From Streptomyces cyaneogriseus subsp. noncyanogenus (lineage in GTDB: Bacteria; Actinomycetota; Actinomycetes; Streptomycetales; Streptomycetaceae): DNA of 64,000 nt. This document shows, piece after piece, positions 8,352 to 16,248 of the stretch (positions within the stretch are counted from its first letter, which is position 1; the number at the start of each line of letters is the position of its first letter). The position numbers and the translations under genes were made by a program. The stretch lies in the NCBI RefSeq assembly GCF_000931445.1, contig NZ_CP010849.1:6386001-6450000 (forward strand), in the 5' to 3' direction. The notes under the pieces are model-generated. The model made no database searches. It was not told the origin of the DNA and was given only the letters and a program-made list of their open reading frames with translations.

Positions 8352-9539
8352 TCACCGGCGGGGAGACGGCCGGCTCCGGGGGCCGTGCCAGTCCAGTATG
8401 AGGACGGTCGCGTCGTCCTTGAGATTGCCCTGGCAGGCGTCGAGTACCGCGGTCGTCAGGGCGCGGACGGCCTCCCTGGGATGCGCATCGCGGGTGTCGC
8501 GGACGAGAGAGGCCAGATCGACGGCCGCGGCCCCGCGTTCCTGCATGCCGTCGGTGAGCAGGACCAGGCGGTCGCCGGGCCACAGCTGAAGCTCCTGGAG
8601 CCGGTAGGAGGTGGGCGCCGCGACGCCGAACGGCAGATTGACGGCGAGCTTGACCTCCTCCGCCGCGGCGGCGCCCTCGCGCAGGCGCAGCGGCCAGGGA
8701 TGCCCCGCGTTGACCAGTTCGCAGGTGCCCGTCTCCAGGCGGACGCAGAGCAGTTGCCCGGTGGCCAGCCCGCGACCGTGGGCCAGCAGGGCCTGGTGGG
8801 CGCGGTGCGCCTGCTGGAGCGCGTCGCAACCGCTGCGGCGGGCACCGCGCAACGCGCCCATGACCAGCGTGGCCAGCAGGGCGGAGTCGGTGTCGTGGCC
8901 CATGGCGTCGGTGATGGACAGGTGCAGGGTGTCCTGGTCGAGGGTGTAGTCGTAGGTGTCGCCGCCGATGTCGTCGGCCGGGACCAGCCCCGCGGCGAGG
9001 GTGAACTGGGGCGCTTCGCAGCAGGAGGCCGACGGAAGGAGCTGGTGCTGGATCTCGGCGGCCAGACTGGTCCGGGTGGTGCGCCGGCCCGCGTGGTACA
9101 GGTCGGTGAAGCGGCTGTCCGTGACGATGATGTAGGCCAGCACATGGGCCGCGTCGCCGATGTGCCGGAGCACGGTGTCGTCGGCGTGCTCCAGCGTCAC
9201 CTCCAGCAACCCGATGCAGTCGCCGCGATTGGTCACCGGCGAGATGACGCGCCCGCCGCCCCGGCCGTCCGGTTCCACATGCTGGCGCTGGGTGCGCAGC
9301 ACCGTGTCGTAGACGCTGCCCCGCACATCGATCGGCTCCGTGGTGTCCGCCCCGCCACCCTCGGCGGGCGCGGTCAGCCGCAGCAGCCGCTGCCCCACGA
9401 GATCGGCGAAGAGGAACGACACGCGCATCGCCCCGAAGCGCTCGCGCAGGTCCCGCGCGATCACGCCGACGGACTCCCCGGGCGGCGCGGCCTCCGCGGC
9501 GGCCAGCAGCCCGCCCAGTCCCAGATCTCCACCACCCAC
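8352..9539 (-). CDS. SpoIIE/PP2C-type serine phosphatase
   Basis: 395 residues from GTG 9537-9539, chosen for GGGAGG five bases upstream; the frame stays open further upstream only through the engineered repeat. The N-terminal 170 residues resemble a GAF-like sensor (FADLVGQRLLRLT, RVISPVTNRGDCIGLLEV). The C-terminal phosphatase has the metal-binding acidic motifs DDIGGDTYDY, DAMGHD and LTDGMQ, and VNAGHPWPLRL. Such enzymes dephosphorylate anti-anti-sigma factors and free a SigB-type sigma factor; the sigma gene is convergent next door. The loxP scar lies about 175 bp upstream of this start. Confidence 0.9.
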   Translation of the reverse strand: MGGGDLGLGGLLAAAEAAPPGESVGVIARDLRERFGAMRVSFLFADLVGQRLLRLTAPAEGGGADTTEPIDVRGSVYDTVLRTQRQHVEPDGRGGGRVISPVTNRGDCIGLLEVTLEHADDTVLRHIGDAAHVLAYIIVTDSRFTDLYHAGRRTTRTSLAAEIQHQLLPSASCCEAPQFTLAAGLVPADDIGGDTYDYTLDQDTLHLSITDAMGHDTDSALLATLVMGALRGARRSGCDALQQAHRAHQALLAHGRGLATGQLLCVRLETGTCELVNAGHPWPLRLREGAAAAEEVKLAVNLPFGVAAPTSYRLQELQLWPGDRLVLLTDGMQERGAAAVDLASLVRDTRDAHPREAVRALTTAVLDACQGNLKDDATVLILDWHGPRSRPSPRR

Positions 9540-9562
9540 GGCGACCTCCCATCCGACGTCGC

Positions 9563-9710
9563 CACATATTCCCCGGGTTCCGCCGTCCTCACCTGCGCAG
9601 GAGACACGCCGTGACGGCGCGGACGCGGCCGGGCCCCGAGGACGGGACCCGCGCGCGCCACGCGAAGCAAGCGAACCGAGGGAACCAAGCGCGCGATGGC
9701 GGACAGACCC
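9563..9710. repeat. 148-bp direct repeat, copy 1, left of loxP
   Basis: This is identical to 9752-9899 except at one position (A at 9591, C at 9780). It covers the region just upstream of the phosphatase start. The period is 189 bp. A 41-bp stretch containing loxP separates the copies. Confidence 0.97.
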
Positions 9711-9713
9711 GTA

Positions 9714-9747
9714 ATAACTTCGTATAGCATACATTATACGAAGTTAT
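9714..9747 (+). other. loxP: loxP site (phage P1 Cre target), engineering scar
   Basis: This is a perfect 34-bp wild-type loxP: 13-bp arm ATAACTTCGTATA at 9714-9726, asymmetric spacer GCATACAT at 9727-9734, and inverted arm TATACGAAGTTAT at 9735-9747. It is AT-rich in a roughly 73 percent GC surrounding. Three bases (9711-9713) and four bases (9748-9751) join it to the flanking repeats. No such site is native to Streptomyces, so it marks strain construction. Both neighbouring genes, the phosphatase and the amidase, remain intact. Confidence 0.98.
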
Positions 9748-9751
9748 ACGA

Positions 9752-9899
9752 CACATATTCCCCGGGTTCCGCCGTCCTCCCCTGCGCAGGAGACACGCCG
9801 TGACGGCGCGGACGCGGCCGGGCCCCGAGGACGGGACCCGCGCGCGCCACGCGAAGCAAGCGAACCGAGGGAACCAAGCGCGCGATGGCGGACAGACCC
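9752..9899. repeat. 148-bp direct repeat, copy 2, right of loxP
   Basis: The second copy of the 9563-9710 sequence carries one substitution at 9780. Beyond it the sequence continues into unique DNA leading to the amidase gene. Homology - loxP - homology is the structure expected after integration of a lox-flanked plasmid by one crossover and loss of its body by Cre. Confidence 0.97.
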
Positions 9900-9907
9900 A
9901 GGAGCGT

Positions 9908-9918
9908 GGGGGGGGGGG
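9908..9918. repeat. run of 11 G residues
   Basis: A homopolymer lies nine bases past repeat copy 2, between the engineered scar and the amidase. It is prone to slippage and to sequencing length errors; it is non-coding here. Confidence 0.9.
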
Positions 9919-10039
9919 CGGCATCCGGCACTACGACCCTCGGTTCGAGGACCGCCAGGCAGATGAGTACCGAGACCTCCATTCCGTTGTGTCAAGCGGC
10001 ATTTCGTGCCCTCTTCCCCAGGCCCCTACGGTCGGATTC

Positions 10040-11491
10040 ATGGAGCAGAATTTTCCGACGGCCGAACAACTCGCGGCTTCCCTGCGCGCCGGTGAAGTGA
10101 CCTCGGCGGAACTGACCGACGAGGCGATCGCCCGTATGGAACGGGGCGATGACGCGATCAACGCCATCTGTGTGCCGGACTTCGACCGCGCACGGGCCGC
10201 CGCGCGCGATGCCGACCGGGCGCGCGCCCGCGGTGAGGACCGGCCGCTGCTGGGCATACCGGTGACGGTCAAGGAGTCGTACGACATCGCGGGGCTGCCC
10301 ACGACCTGGGGCATGCCGGCGCACCGGGACTACCTGCCGGCCGAGGACGCGGTGCAGGTGTCGCGGCTCAAGGCCGCGGGCGCGGTGGTGCTCGGCAAGA
10401 CCAATGTGCCCGTGGGGCTACAGGACGTGCAGACCTTCAACGAGATCTACGGCACCACCAACAACCCGTGGGACCACCGTCGTACGTCGGGCGGATCCTC
10501 CGGCGGCTCGGCGGCGGCCCTGGCGTCCGGATTCGGCGCGCTGTCCATCGGCTCCGACCTCGCCGGTTCGCTGCGCACCCCCGCGCACTTCTGCGGCATC
10601 TACGCGCACAAGCCGACACTCGGGCTGGTGGCGAGCCGCGGCATGGTCCCGCCGCCCGGGCCGGCCCTGCCGGTCGAGCACGACCTCGCCGTCGCCGGTC
10701 CGATGGCGCGCAGCGCGCGCGACCTCACGCTCCTGCTCGACGTCATGGCCGGACCGGACCCGCTGACGCTCGGTGCGGCGTACCACCTGACGCTGCCGCC
10801 GGCGCGCCACGAACGGCTCCGCGACTTCCGGGTCCTGGTCCTCGACGAGCATCCGCTCCTTCCGACCGGGTCCGCCGTGCGGGCGGGCGTGGGCCGGGTG
10901 GCCGACGCGCTCGCCGCCGGCGGCGCCCGCGTCGAGCGGGACAGTCCGCTGCTGCCCGATCCGGCCGAGGCCGCGGTGCTCTACACGAAGTTCCTGTTCT
11001 CGGGCTCCGTCGCACATTTCCCCGTCGAGGCGTACGAACAGTTGCAGGCCCGCGCCGCCGGACTGGGCGCGGACGACCAGAGTCTCGATGCGGCGCGGCT
11101 GCGCGGCATGGTGCTCAGCCACCGCGACTGGATCGCGGTGAACGGCTCGCGCGAGCTCCACCGCCATGGCTGGCGGCGGTTCTTCGCCGAGTTCGACGCC
11201 GTGGTGTGCCCCATCACGCCCACTCCCGCCTTCCCGCACGACCACGACCCCGACCTGATGGCACGCCGGATCGACATCGACGGCGCCGCGTATCCGTACT
11301 TCGACCAGCTCGTCTGGGCCGGTCTGGCGACCATGCCCGGCCTGCCCGCCACCGCTGTACCGGCGGGCCGGTCGCCCGAGGGGCTGCCGGTGGGAGTGCA
11401 GCTCATCGGTCCGATGTTCGAGGACCGCACCCCGCTGCGGCTGGCCGAACTGCTCGAGCGGGAGATCGGCGGTTTCCAGGCGCCGAAGTAG
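10040..11491 (+). CDS. amidase signature family hydrolase
   Basis: 483 residues from ATG 10040; the frame extends upstream but only through the engineered repeat. The Ser-cisSer-Lys triad is visible: Lys78 in TVKESYD, the TSGGSSGGSAA loop at 149-159 holding the cis-Ser, and the nucleophile Ser177 in GSDLAGSLRTPA. The C-terminus has the usual LPATAVPAG and GLPVGVQLIGP segments. The length and TWGMPAHRDYLP region fit stand-alone amidases acting on small amides rather than GatA, since no GatB or GatC is adjacent. The substrate is unknown. Confidence 0.9.
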   Translation: MEQNFPTAEQLAASLRAGEVTSAELTDEAIARMERGDDAINAICVPDFDRARAAARDADRARARGEDRPLLGIPVTVKESYDIAGLPTTWGMPAHRDYLPAEDAVQVSRLKAAGAVVLGKTNVPVGLQDVQTFNEIYGTTNNPWDHRRTSGGSSGGSAAALASGFGALSIGSDLAGSLRTPAHFCGIYAHKPTLGLVASRGMVPPPGPALPVEHDLAVAGPMARSARDLTLLLDVMAGPDPLTLGAAYHLTLPPARHERLRDFRVLVLDEHPLLPTGSAVRAGVGRVADALAAGGARVERDSPLLPDPAEAAVLYTKFLFSGSVAHFPVEAYEQLQARAAGLGADDQSLDAARLRGMVLSHRDWIAVNGSRELHRHGWRRFFAEFDAVVCPITPTPAFPHDHDPDLMARRIDIDGAAYPYFDQLVWAGLATMPGLPATAVPAGRSPEGLPVGVQLIGPMFEDRTPLRLAELLEREIGGFQAPK

Positions 11492-11806
11492 GCGTACCGC
11501 CTGGGACCGCCGCACACGGCGACTGCGGAGACGAGCCCCACCTCCCTGGGGAGGCCGTGGTGAGCTGCGCGCCGGCCTCAAGCGTTCCTCCCCGGCTGTC
11601 ACGCTCGGTTAATATGCTCACTTCATGCCGGAGGCCGGGAGCAAGGGGCGCACCGCCATCGACGGACTGCTGGGAGCGAGGGAGACGAGCGTGCCGGTCA
11701 TCACTCCCCGGATCCTCCCCAGGGCTGATCATGGACCTTCCCCGGAGCTCAGCACTTTGGAGGTGGCCGTGGAATGCACGGTTAGCGAGCGGTGGTGCCT
11801 TCGAAA
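11492..11806. other. intergenic stretch without a supported gene
   Basis: 315 bp between the amidase and the HipA-like kinase. A TTAATAT box at about 11609-11615 could be a -10 element for the downstream operon, but I see no convincing -35. A short GC hairpin (CCTCC-CTGG-GGAGG) near 11541-11554 may end the amidase transcript. Confidence 0.4.
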
Positions 11807-12721
11807 ATGCTGAAAGAAGTAGTCGCGACCCGCTACATCGAGCCCCTGCGGTCCGGTGGCTCCGTCCCGGGGATCGTCGAGGCCGACGACCTGGGGACGT
11901 ACGTCGTCAAGTTCACCGGCTCCGCGCAGGGCCGCAAGGCGCTGGTCGCCGAGGTGATCGTGGGCGAGCTGGCGCGGGCGCTCGGGCTGCGCGTGCCCGA
12001 GCTGGCCCTGGTCCGCTTCGACCCCTCGCTCGGGGCGCACGAGCCGCACCAGGAGGTGCGGGACCTGCTGCACGCCAGCGCGGGAGTCAACCTCGGCATG
12101 GACCTCCTGCCGGGCGCCCGGGACTTCACGCCCGAGGTGGCGCGGTCCTTCCCGGTCGGCTCCCTGGAGGCGGGGCGGATCGTCTGGCTGGACGCCCTCA
12201 CCGCCAACGTCGACCGCACGGTCCACAGCTCCAACCTCATGGTCTGGCCCACCTTCGGCACGGCGCCGGCGCGCCTGTGGCTGATCGACCACGGGGCGGC
12301 CCTCGTCTTCCACCACCGCTGGGACACCTCCGCGCCGGAGAAGTCCTACGACTTCCGCCACCACGCCCTCGGCCACTGCGCGCCGGACGTACGGGCCGCC
12401 GACGCCGAGCTGGCGCCGAAGGTCACCGACGCGCTGCTGCGGCGGGTCGTCGCCGAGGTGCCCGACGCCTGGCTGGCGGGCGAGCCGGGCTTCGCGACGC
12501 CGGACGAGGTGCGCGGCGCGTACGTCGACTACCTCCGCGCGCGCGTGGAGGCGTCCGGCGCGTGGCTGCCCACGGACTTCCCCACCCGCGAGGAGCTCGC
12601 CGCCGAGGAGGCGCGCCGCGCGGCGCGCACCCGGCAGGGACGGCCGGACTGGCTGAAGCGGGTCCCCGACCTGCACGGCAAGCCGGCCGCGGAACAGGAT
12701 TGGTCGGTGCACCTGGGATGA
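11807..12721 (+). CDS. HipA-like kinase-fold protein
   Basis: 304 residues from ATG 11807; GTG 11792 is an alternative. Recognisable kinase elements are YVVKFTGSAQGRKAL near the N-terminus (ATP-binding Lys), NVDRTVHSSNLMV (catalytic Asp and Asn, as in HipA) and LWLIDHGAAL (metal-binding Asp). It lacks the separate HipA N-terminal subdomain and any HipB antitoxin neighbour, so it belongs to the stand-alone HipA-like group found in actinomycetes. It overlaps the next gene by ATGA. The phosphorylation target is unknown. Confidence 0.75.
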   Translation: MLKEVVATRYIEPLRSGGSVPGIVEADDLGTYVVKFTGSAQGRKALVAEVIVGELARALGLRVPELALVRFDPSLGAHEPHQEVRDLLHASAGVNLGMDLLPGARDFTPEVARSFPVGSLEAGRIVWLDALTANVDRTVHSSNLMVWPTFGTAPARLWLIDHGAALVFHHRWDTSAPEKSYDFRHHALGHCAPDVRAADAELAPKVTDALLRRVVAEVPDAWLAGEPGFATPDEVRGAYVDYLRARVEASGAWLPTDFPTREELAAEEARRAARTRQGRPDWLKRVPDLHGKPAAEQDWSVHLG

Positions 12722-13002
12722 CGGACGTACGGCGGGTCGAGATCGAGTACTGCACCCGGTGCCGCTGGCTGCCGCGGGCGGCCTGGCTGGCGCAGGAACT
12801 GCTGACGACGTTCGAGGCCGAGCTGACGGAGCTGGCGCTCAAGCCGGGAACGGGCGGGGTCTTCGTCGTCCGCGTCGACGGCGAGGTGGTCTGGGACCGC
12901 CGTGAGCAGGGCTTCCCGGAGCCGACGGCCGTGAAGCGGGCCGTGCGCGACCGGGTCGCGCCGGGGAAGTCCCTCGGTCACGCGGACCGCGCGGACGCGT
13001 GA
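12718..13002 (+). CDS. SelW/SelT/Rdx-family CxxC protein
   Basis: 94 residues; ATG 12718 overlaps the upstream stop. The N-terminal beta strand is followed by YCTRCRW with Cys12 and Cys15, then a central LKPGTGGVFVVRVDGEVVWDR, the layout of the thioredoxin-like Rdx family. The family position held by selenocysteine in animals is an ordinary cysteine here. Members are thought to act in thiol redox control. Tight coupling to a kinase-fold gene is notable. Confidence 0.85.
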   Translation: MTDVRRVEIEYCTRCRWLPRAAWLAQELLTTFEAELTELALKPGTGGVFVVRVDGEVVWDRREQGFPEPTAVKRAVRDRVAPGKSLGHADRADA

Positions 13003-13003
13003 G

Positions 13004-13045
13004 CGCCCGCGCCTGCGGTGCTGTGCGGTACCGGAGGCGCGGGCG
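13004..13045. terminator. bidirectional stem-loop between convergent genes
   Basis: CGCCCGCGCCT (13004-13014) pairs perfectly with AGGCGCGGGCG (13035-13045) around a 20-nt loop. It lies between the SelW-like gene and the converging malate synthase, so it can end both transcripts. Confidence 0.65.
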
Positions 13046-13060
13046 GCTCGGCGCGAGGGT

Positions 13061-14686
13061 TCAGCCCTTGAGCTGCTCGTACGCCGGCAGGGTGAGGAAG
13101 TCGGCGTAGTCCTCGTCGAGGGAGACCTTCAGCAGCAGGTCGTGGGCCTCCTGCCAGTGGCCGGCCGTGAACGCCTCGTCGCCGATCTCGGCGCGGATGG
13201 CGTCCAGCTCCGCCGCGGCGACCTTCCGGGCCAGGTCGGCGGTGACCTTCTCGCCGTTGTCGAGGACGACACCGGCATTGATCCACTGCCAGATCTGCGA
13301 GCGGGAGATCTCGGCGGTGGCCGCGTCCTCCATCAGGTTGAAGATGGCGACGGCGCCGAGGCCCCGCAGCCACGCCTCGATGTACCGGATGCCCACCTGC
13401 ACGGCGTTGACCAGGCCCGCGTACGTCGGCTTGGCGTCGAGCGCGTCGATGGCGATCAGGTCGGCGGCCTTGACGTCGACGTCCTCGCGCAGCCGGTCCT
13501 TCTGGTTCGGCTTGTCGCCGAGGACCTTGTCGAAGGACTCCATGGCGATCGGCACCAGATCGGGGTGGGCGACCCAGGAGCCGTCGAAGCCGTCGCCCGC
13601 CTCGCGGTCCTTGTCGGCGCGGACCTTCTCGAAGGCGACCTTGTTCACCTCGGGGTCCTTGCGGGACGGGATGAACGCGGCCATGCCGCCGATCGCGTGT
13701 GCGCCGCGCTTGTGGCAGGTGCGGACGAGGAGTTCGGTGTACGCCCGCATGAACGGGGCGGTCATCGTCACCGCGTTGCGGTCCGGCAGGACGAACTTGG
13801 CGCCGCCGTCACGGAAGTTCTTGACGATGGAGAACAGGTAGTCCCAGCGGCCCGCGTTCAGCCCGGCGGCGTGGTCGCGCAGCTCGTAGAGGATCTCCTC
13901 CATCTCGTACGCCGCCGTGATCGTCTCGATCAGGACGGTGGCGCGGACGGTGCCCTGCGGGATGCCGACGTGGTCCTGGGCGAAGACGAAGATCTCGTTC
14001 CAGAGGCGGGCCTCCAGGTGCGACTCCGTCTTCGGCAGGTAGAAGTACGGGCCCTTGCCCAGGTCCAGCAGGCGCTGGGCGTTGTGGAAGAAGTACAGGC
14101 CGAAGTCGACCAGGGCGCCGGGGACCGGCACACCGCGCTCGTCGACCAGATGCCGCTCGTTCAGGTGCCAGCCGCGCGGGCGCATGACGACGGTCGCCAG
14201 CTCCTCGTCGGGGCGCAGGGCGTAGGACTTGCCGGTCCGCTCGTCCGTGAAGTCGATCTTGCGCGTGTAGGCGTCGATCAGGTTGAGCTGGCCGAGGACA
14301 ACGTTCTCCCAGGTGGGCGCCGAGGCGTCCTCGAAGTCCGCGAGCCAGACCTTCGCACCCGAGTTCAGGGCGTTGATGGTCATCTTGCGGTCGGTCGGGC
14401 CGGTGATCTCGACGCGGCGGTCCTGGAGGGCGGCCGGGGCGGGGGCCACCTTCCAGGAGTCGTCCTCGCGGATCGAGGCGGTCTCCGGGAGGAAGTCGAG
14501 CGTGGAGGTGCGGGCGATCTCGGCGCGGCGCTCCGCGCGGCGGGCGAGGAGCTCGTCACGCCGGGGCGTGAACCGTCGGTGCAGCTCTGCCACGAAGGCG
14601 AGCGCAGCCTCGGTGAGGACCTCCTCCTGCCGGGGCAGGGGCTCGGCGTCGACGATGGCCAGCGGGGACGGCGCTGGTGCGGACAT
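13061..14686 (-). CDS. aceB: malate synthase A
   Basis: 541 residues, the usual length for form A. Catalytic and metal-binding segments are MRPRGWHLNERHL, TVLIETITAAYEMEEI and MEDAATAEISRSQIWQW. The enzyme condenses glyoxylate with acetyl-CoA to malate. Glyoxylate is released by ureide catabolism, whose genes lie about 2 kb away, so here it probably drains allantoin-derived glyoxylate as well as serving the glyoxylate shunt. AAGGAAG lies nine bases before the ATG. A candidate AllR operator is 126 bp upstream. Confidence 0.95.
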   Translation of the reverse strand: MSAPAPSPLAIVDAEPLPRQEEVLTEAALAFVAELHRRFTPRRDELLARRAERRAEIARTSTLDFLPETASIREDDSWKVAPAPAALQDRRVEITGPTDRKMTINALNSGAKVWLADFEDASAPTWENVVLGQLNLIDAYTRKIDFTDERTGKSYALRPDEELATVVMRPRGWHLNERHLVDERGVPVPGALVDFGLYFFHNAQRLLDLGKGPYFYLPKTESHLEARLWNEIFVFAQDHVGIPQGTVRATVLIETITAAYEMEEILYELRDHAAGLNAGRWDYLFSIVKNFRDGGAKFVLPDRNAVTMTAPFMRAYTELLVRTCHKRGAHAIGGMAAFIPSRKDPEVNKVAFEKVRADKDREAGDGFDGSWVAHPDLVPIAMESFDKVLGDKPNQKDRLREDVDVKAADLIAIDALDAKPTYAGLVNAVQVGIRYIEAWLRGLGAVAIFNLMEDAATAEISRSQIWQWINAGVVLDNGEKVTADLARKVAAAELDAIRAEIGDEAFTAGHWQEAHDLLLKVSLDEDYADFLTLPAYEQLKG

Positions 14687-14811
14687 GAGCTGTCACTTCC
14701 TTCAGCGAGCTTCGTGGCACGGGGTGTCAGGGGCCCGGACAGGGCGATCGGCGCCCCGCAGAGCGGTCGGGCGCTTCTGAACAGTGGATAGTAGTTTCCT
14801 CATGGTGGAAG

Positions 14812-14828
14812 TTCAATGGTTTGTTGAT
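14812..14828. promoter_or_regulatory. candidate AllR operator upstream of aceB
   Basis: TTCAAT-N5-GTTGAT has the same 6-5-6 architecture as the perfect palindrome at 17247-17263, and its complement matches that site at 13 of 17 positions. It lies in the 190-bp gap before malate synthase. Confidence 0.55.
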
Positions 14829-14876
14829 GTCGAGATTCTCTGAGTCGAGGGAAGGTGGCGCAGGGTGCCACGCCCT

Positions 14877-15476
14877 TCACTCAAGGTGGATCAGGTCCGC
14901 TGCGGTGTCGATGTCGTAGGGCTGGGCCACGTCACCGCACTCGACGAGCGCCACCGACTCCTCGTGCTCCTTCAGGTAGGCGCGTGCCCCCCGGTCCCCG
15001 GTGGCAGTCGCGGCGATGCCCTCCCAGTGCGCCGCACCGAAGAGGACGGGATGCCCGCGCACCCCCGCGTACGCGGCCGAGACCAGCGACGTCTCGTCCC
15101 GGTAGGCCGCCCGTACCCGCGCCACCGCCTCCGGCCCGATGCCGGGCTGGTCCACGAGCGACACCAGCGCCGCCCGCGCCCCCGTCCCGGCCAGCGAGGC
15201 GAGGCCCGCCCGCAGCGAGGTCCCCATGCCCCGCTCCCACGCGGGGTTGTCCACGAGTACGCAGCCGTCGAGCGCGGCACGTCGGCGTACGACGTCGGCC
15301 CGTGCCCCCAGCACCACGTGCACCCGGGTGCATCCGGCCGCCCGGAGGGTGGCGACCGCGTGTTCGACGAGGAGCCGCCCCCGGTGTTCGAGCAGTGCCT
15401 TCGGGCGCCCGCCGAGTCGTCGTCCGCCCCCGGCGGCGAGGAGCAGCCCGGCGACCTGGTCTTCGTTGTCCGTCAT
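14877..15476 (-). CDS. MocA-like nucleotidyltransferase
   Basis: 199 residues. The nucleotide-binding N-terminus LLLAAGGGRRLGGRPKALL, the DNPAWERGMGTSL segment and the metal-binding LVDQPGI are those of MobA/MocA-type enzymes that attach CMP or GMP to molybdopterin. MocA-type enzymes serve xanthine-dehydrogenase-family molybdoenzymes. Since xanthine dehydrogenase feeds the urate-allantoin route encoded here, a role in maturing that cofactor is likely but not shown. It is transcribed in the same direction as aceB, which has its own promoter gap. Confidence 0.8.
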   Translation of the reverse strand: MTDNEDQVAGLLLAAGGGRRLGGRPKALLEHRGRLLVEHAVATLRAAGCTRVHVVLGARADVVRRRAALDGCVLVDNPAWERGMGTSLRAGLASLAGTGARAALVSLVDQPGIGPEAVARVRAAYRDETSLVSAAYAGVRGHPVLFGAAHWEGIAATATGDRGARAYLKEHEESVALVECGDVAQPYDIDTAADLIHLE

Positions 15477-15697
15477 GGCCTCTGCATACCCGACCGTGCG
15501 CCGGGTAGGACGGCACGGTGCCCCCCCGGCAGGGTGAGCACCCGGTTTCGAGAGGCTGAATTTCAGTCCTCACTGTGGCGCGTCGCCCGCCGGTTGGCGT
15601 TTACTGGCCCGCGTCCCCGGCGTCCGCCCAGTGCACTGGGGGCGCGCGGCGCAAAGACGACGTGGAGGCGCACAACGGCGTGCGAGGGGGAGGGGCT

Positions 15698-16027
15698 GTG
15701 TTGCGGAGCGTCGAACAGAGATCCGAGCAGAGGCCGGCGGCCGGCGGCGACGAGGACGTGAGAGTGACGGAGCTGCGGACCGCGGTGTCCCGGTTGCGCC
15801 GCCAGCTCGCGCTGCTCCCCGCCGAGTTCCCCGACCGGGGCATCGCCGAGGAGGAGCTCGCCGCGCTCGCCGCGATGGCGGCGCACGGCGTCCCCGAGGT
15901 GCCGCGGCTGCGCCGCTCCCTGCTGCTGATCGCCGGGGCGATCGGTTCCGTCAGCGCTCTGGCGAGGGGACTGACGGACGTCCGCCACGCCGTGGAGTTG
16001 TTCGGGGAGCCGCCGCGACGGCGGTGA
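15698..16027 (+). CDS. conserved hypothetical protein, DUF5955-like
   Basis: 109 residues from GTG 15698, which directly follows a strong GAGGGGGAGGGG purine tract. After about 25 polar residues comes a helical region VTELRTAVSRLRRQLALLP with heptad-like leucines, then two more predicted helices ending in ARGLTDVRHAVELFGEPP. It resembles small streptomycete proteins of the DUF5955 family as I recall them. There is no signal peptide or membrane segment. The function is unknown. Confidence 0.7.
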   Translation: MLRSVEQRSEQRPAAGGDEDVRVTELRTAVSRLRRQLALLPAEFPDRGIAEEELAALAAMAAHGVPEVPRLRRSLLLIAGAIGSVSALARGLTDVRHAVELFGEPPRRR

Positions 16028-16080
16028 GACGACGGCGGTGGTCGGTCGCCGCCCGGCCGTCCGGCGGGGCGGGGCTTCAC

Positions 16081-16193
16081 ATCGACGCCCCGCATCGACG
16101 CCCCGCGTATGCACCGCCCCCGCTTCCGGCCTTGGTCGGCCGGGTCCCCGGTATGCGCGGACTCCGCTTCCGGCCTCGGTCGGCCGGGCCCCG
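16081..16193. repeat. tandem 13-mer and a 30-bp direct repeat
   Basis: ATCGACGCCCCGC is repeated in tandem at 16081-16093 and 16094-16106. A roughly 30-bp unit beginning CCGCTTCCGGCCT at 16120 recurs at 16164 with few mismatches (period 44). Both lie between the DUF5955-like gene and the 3' end of the IclR gene; no gene is supported. Confidence 0.75.
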
Positions 16194-16248
16194 GGGAGTG
16201 GGTGCTTCACGCAGCGTCCCCGGGGCGGTGGGGCCTGGACCCCCGGCC

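Noticed and set aside
9563..9899. attL/attR of an integrated element
   Set aside because: The repeats bracket only 41 bp containing loxP, with no integrase or tRNA, so plasmid integration and Cre excision explains them better.
11625..11813. 62-aa frame upstream of the HipA-like gene
   Set aside because: No ribosome site, no family resemblance, and it overlaps the kinase start.
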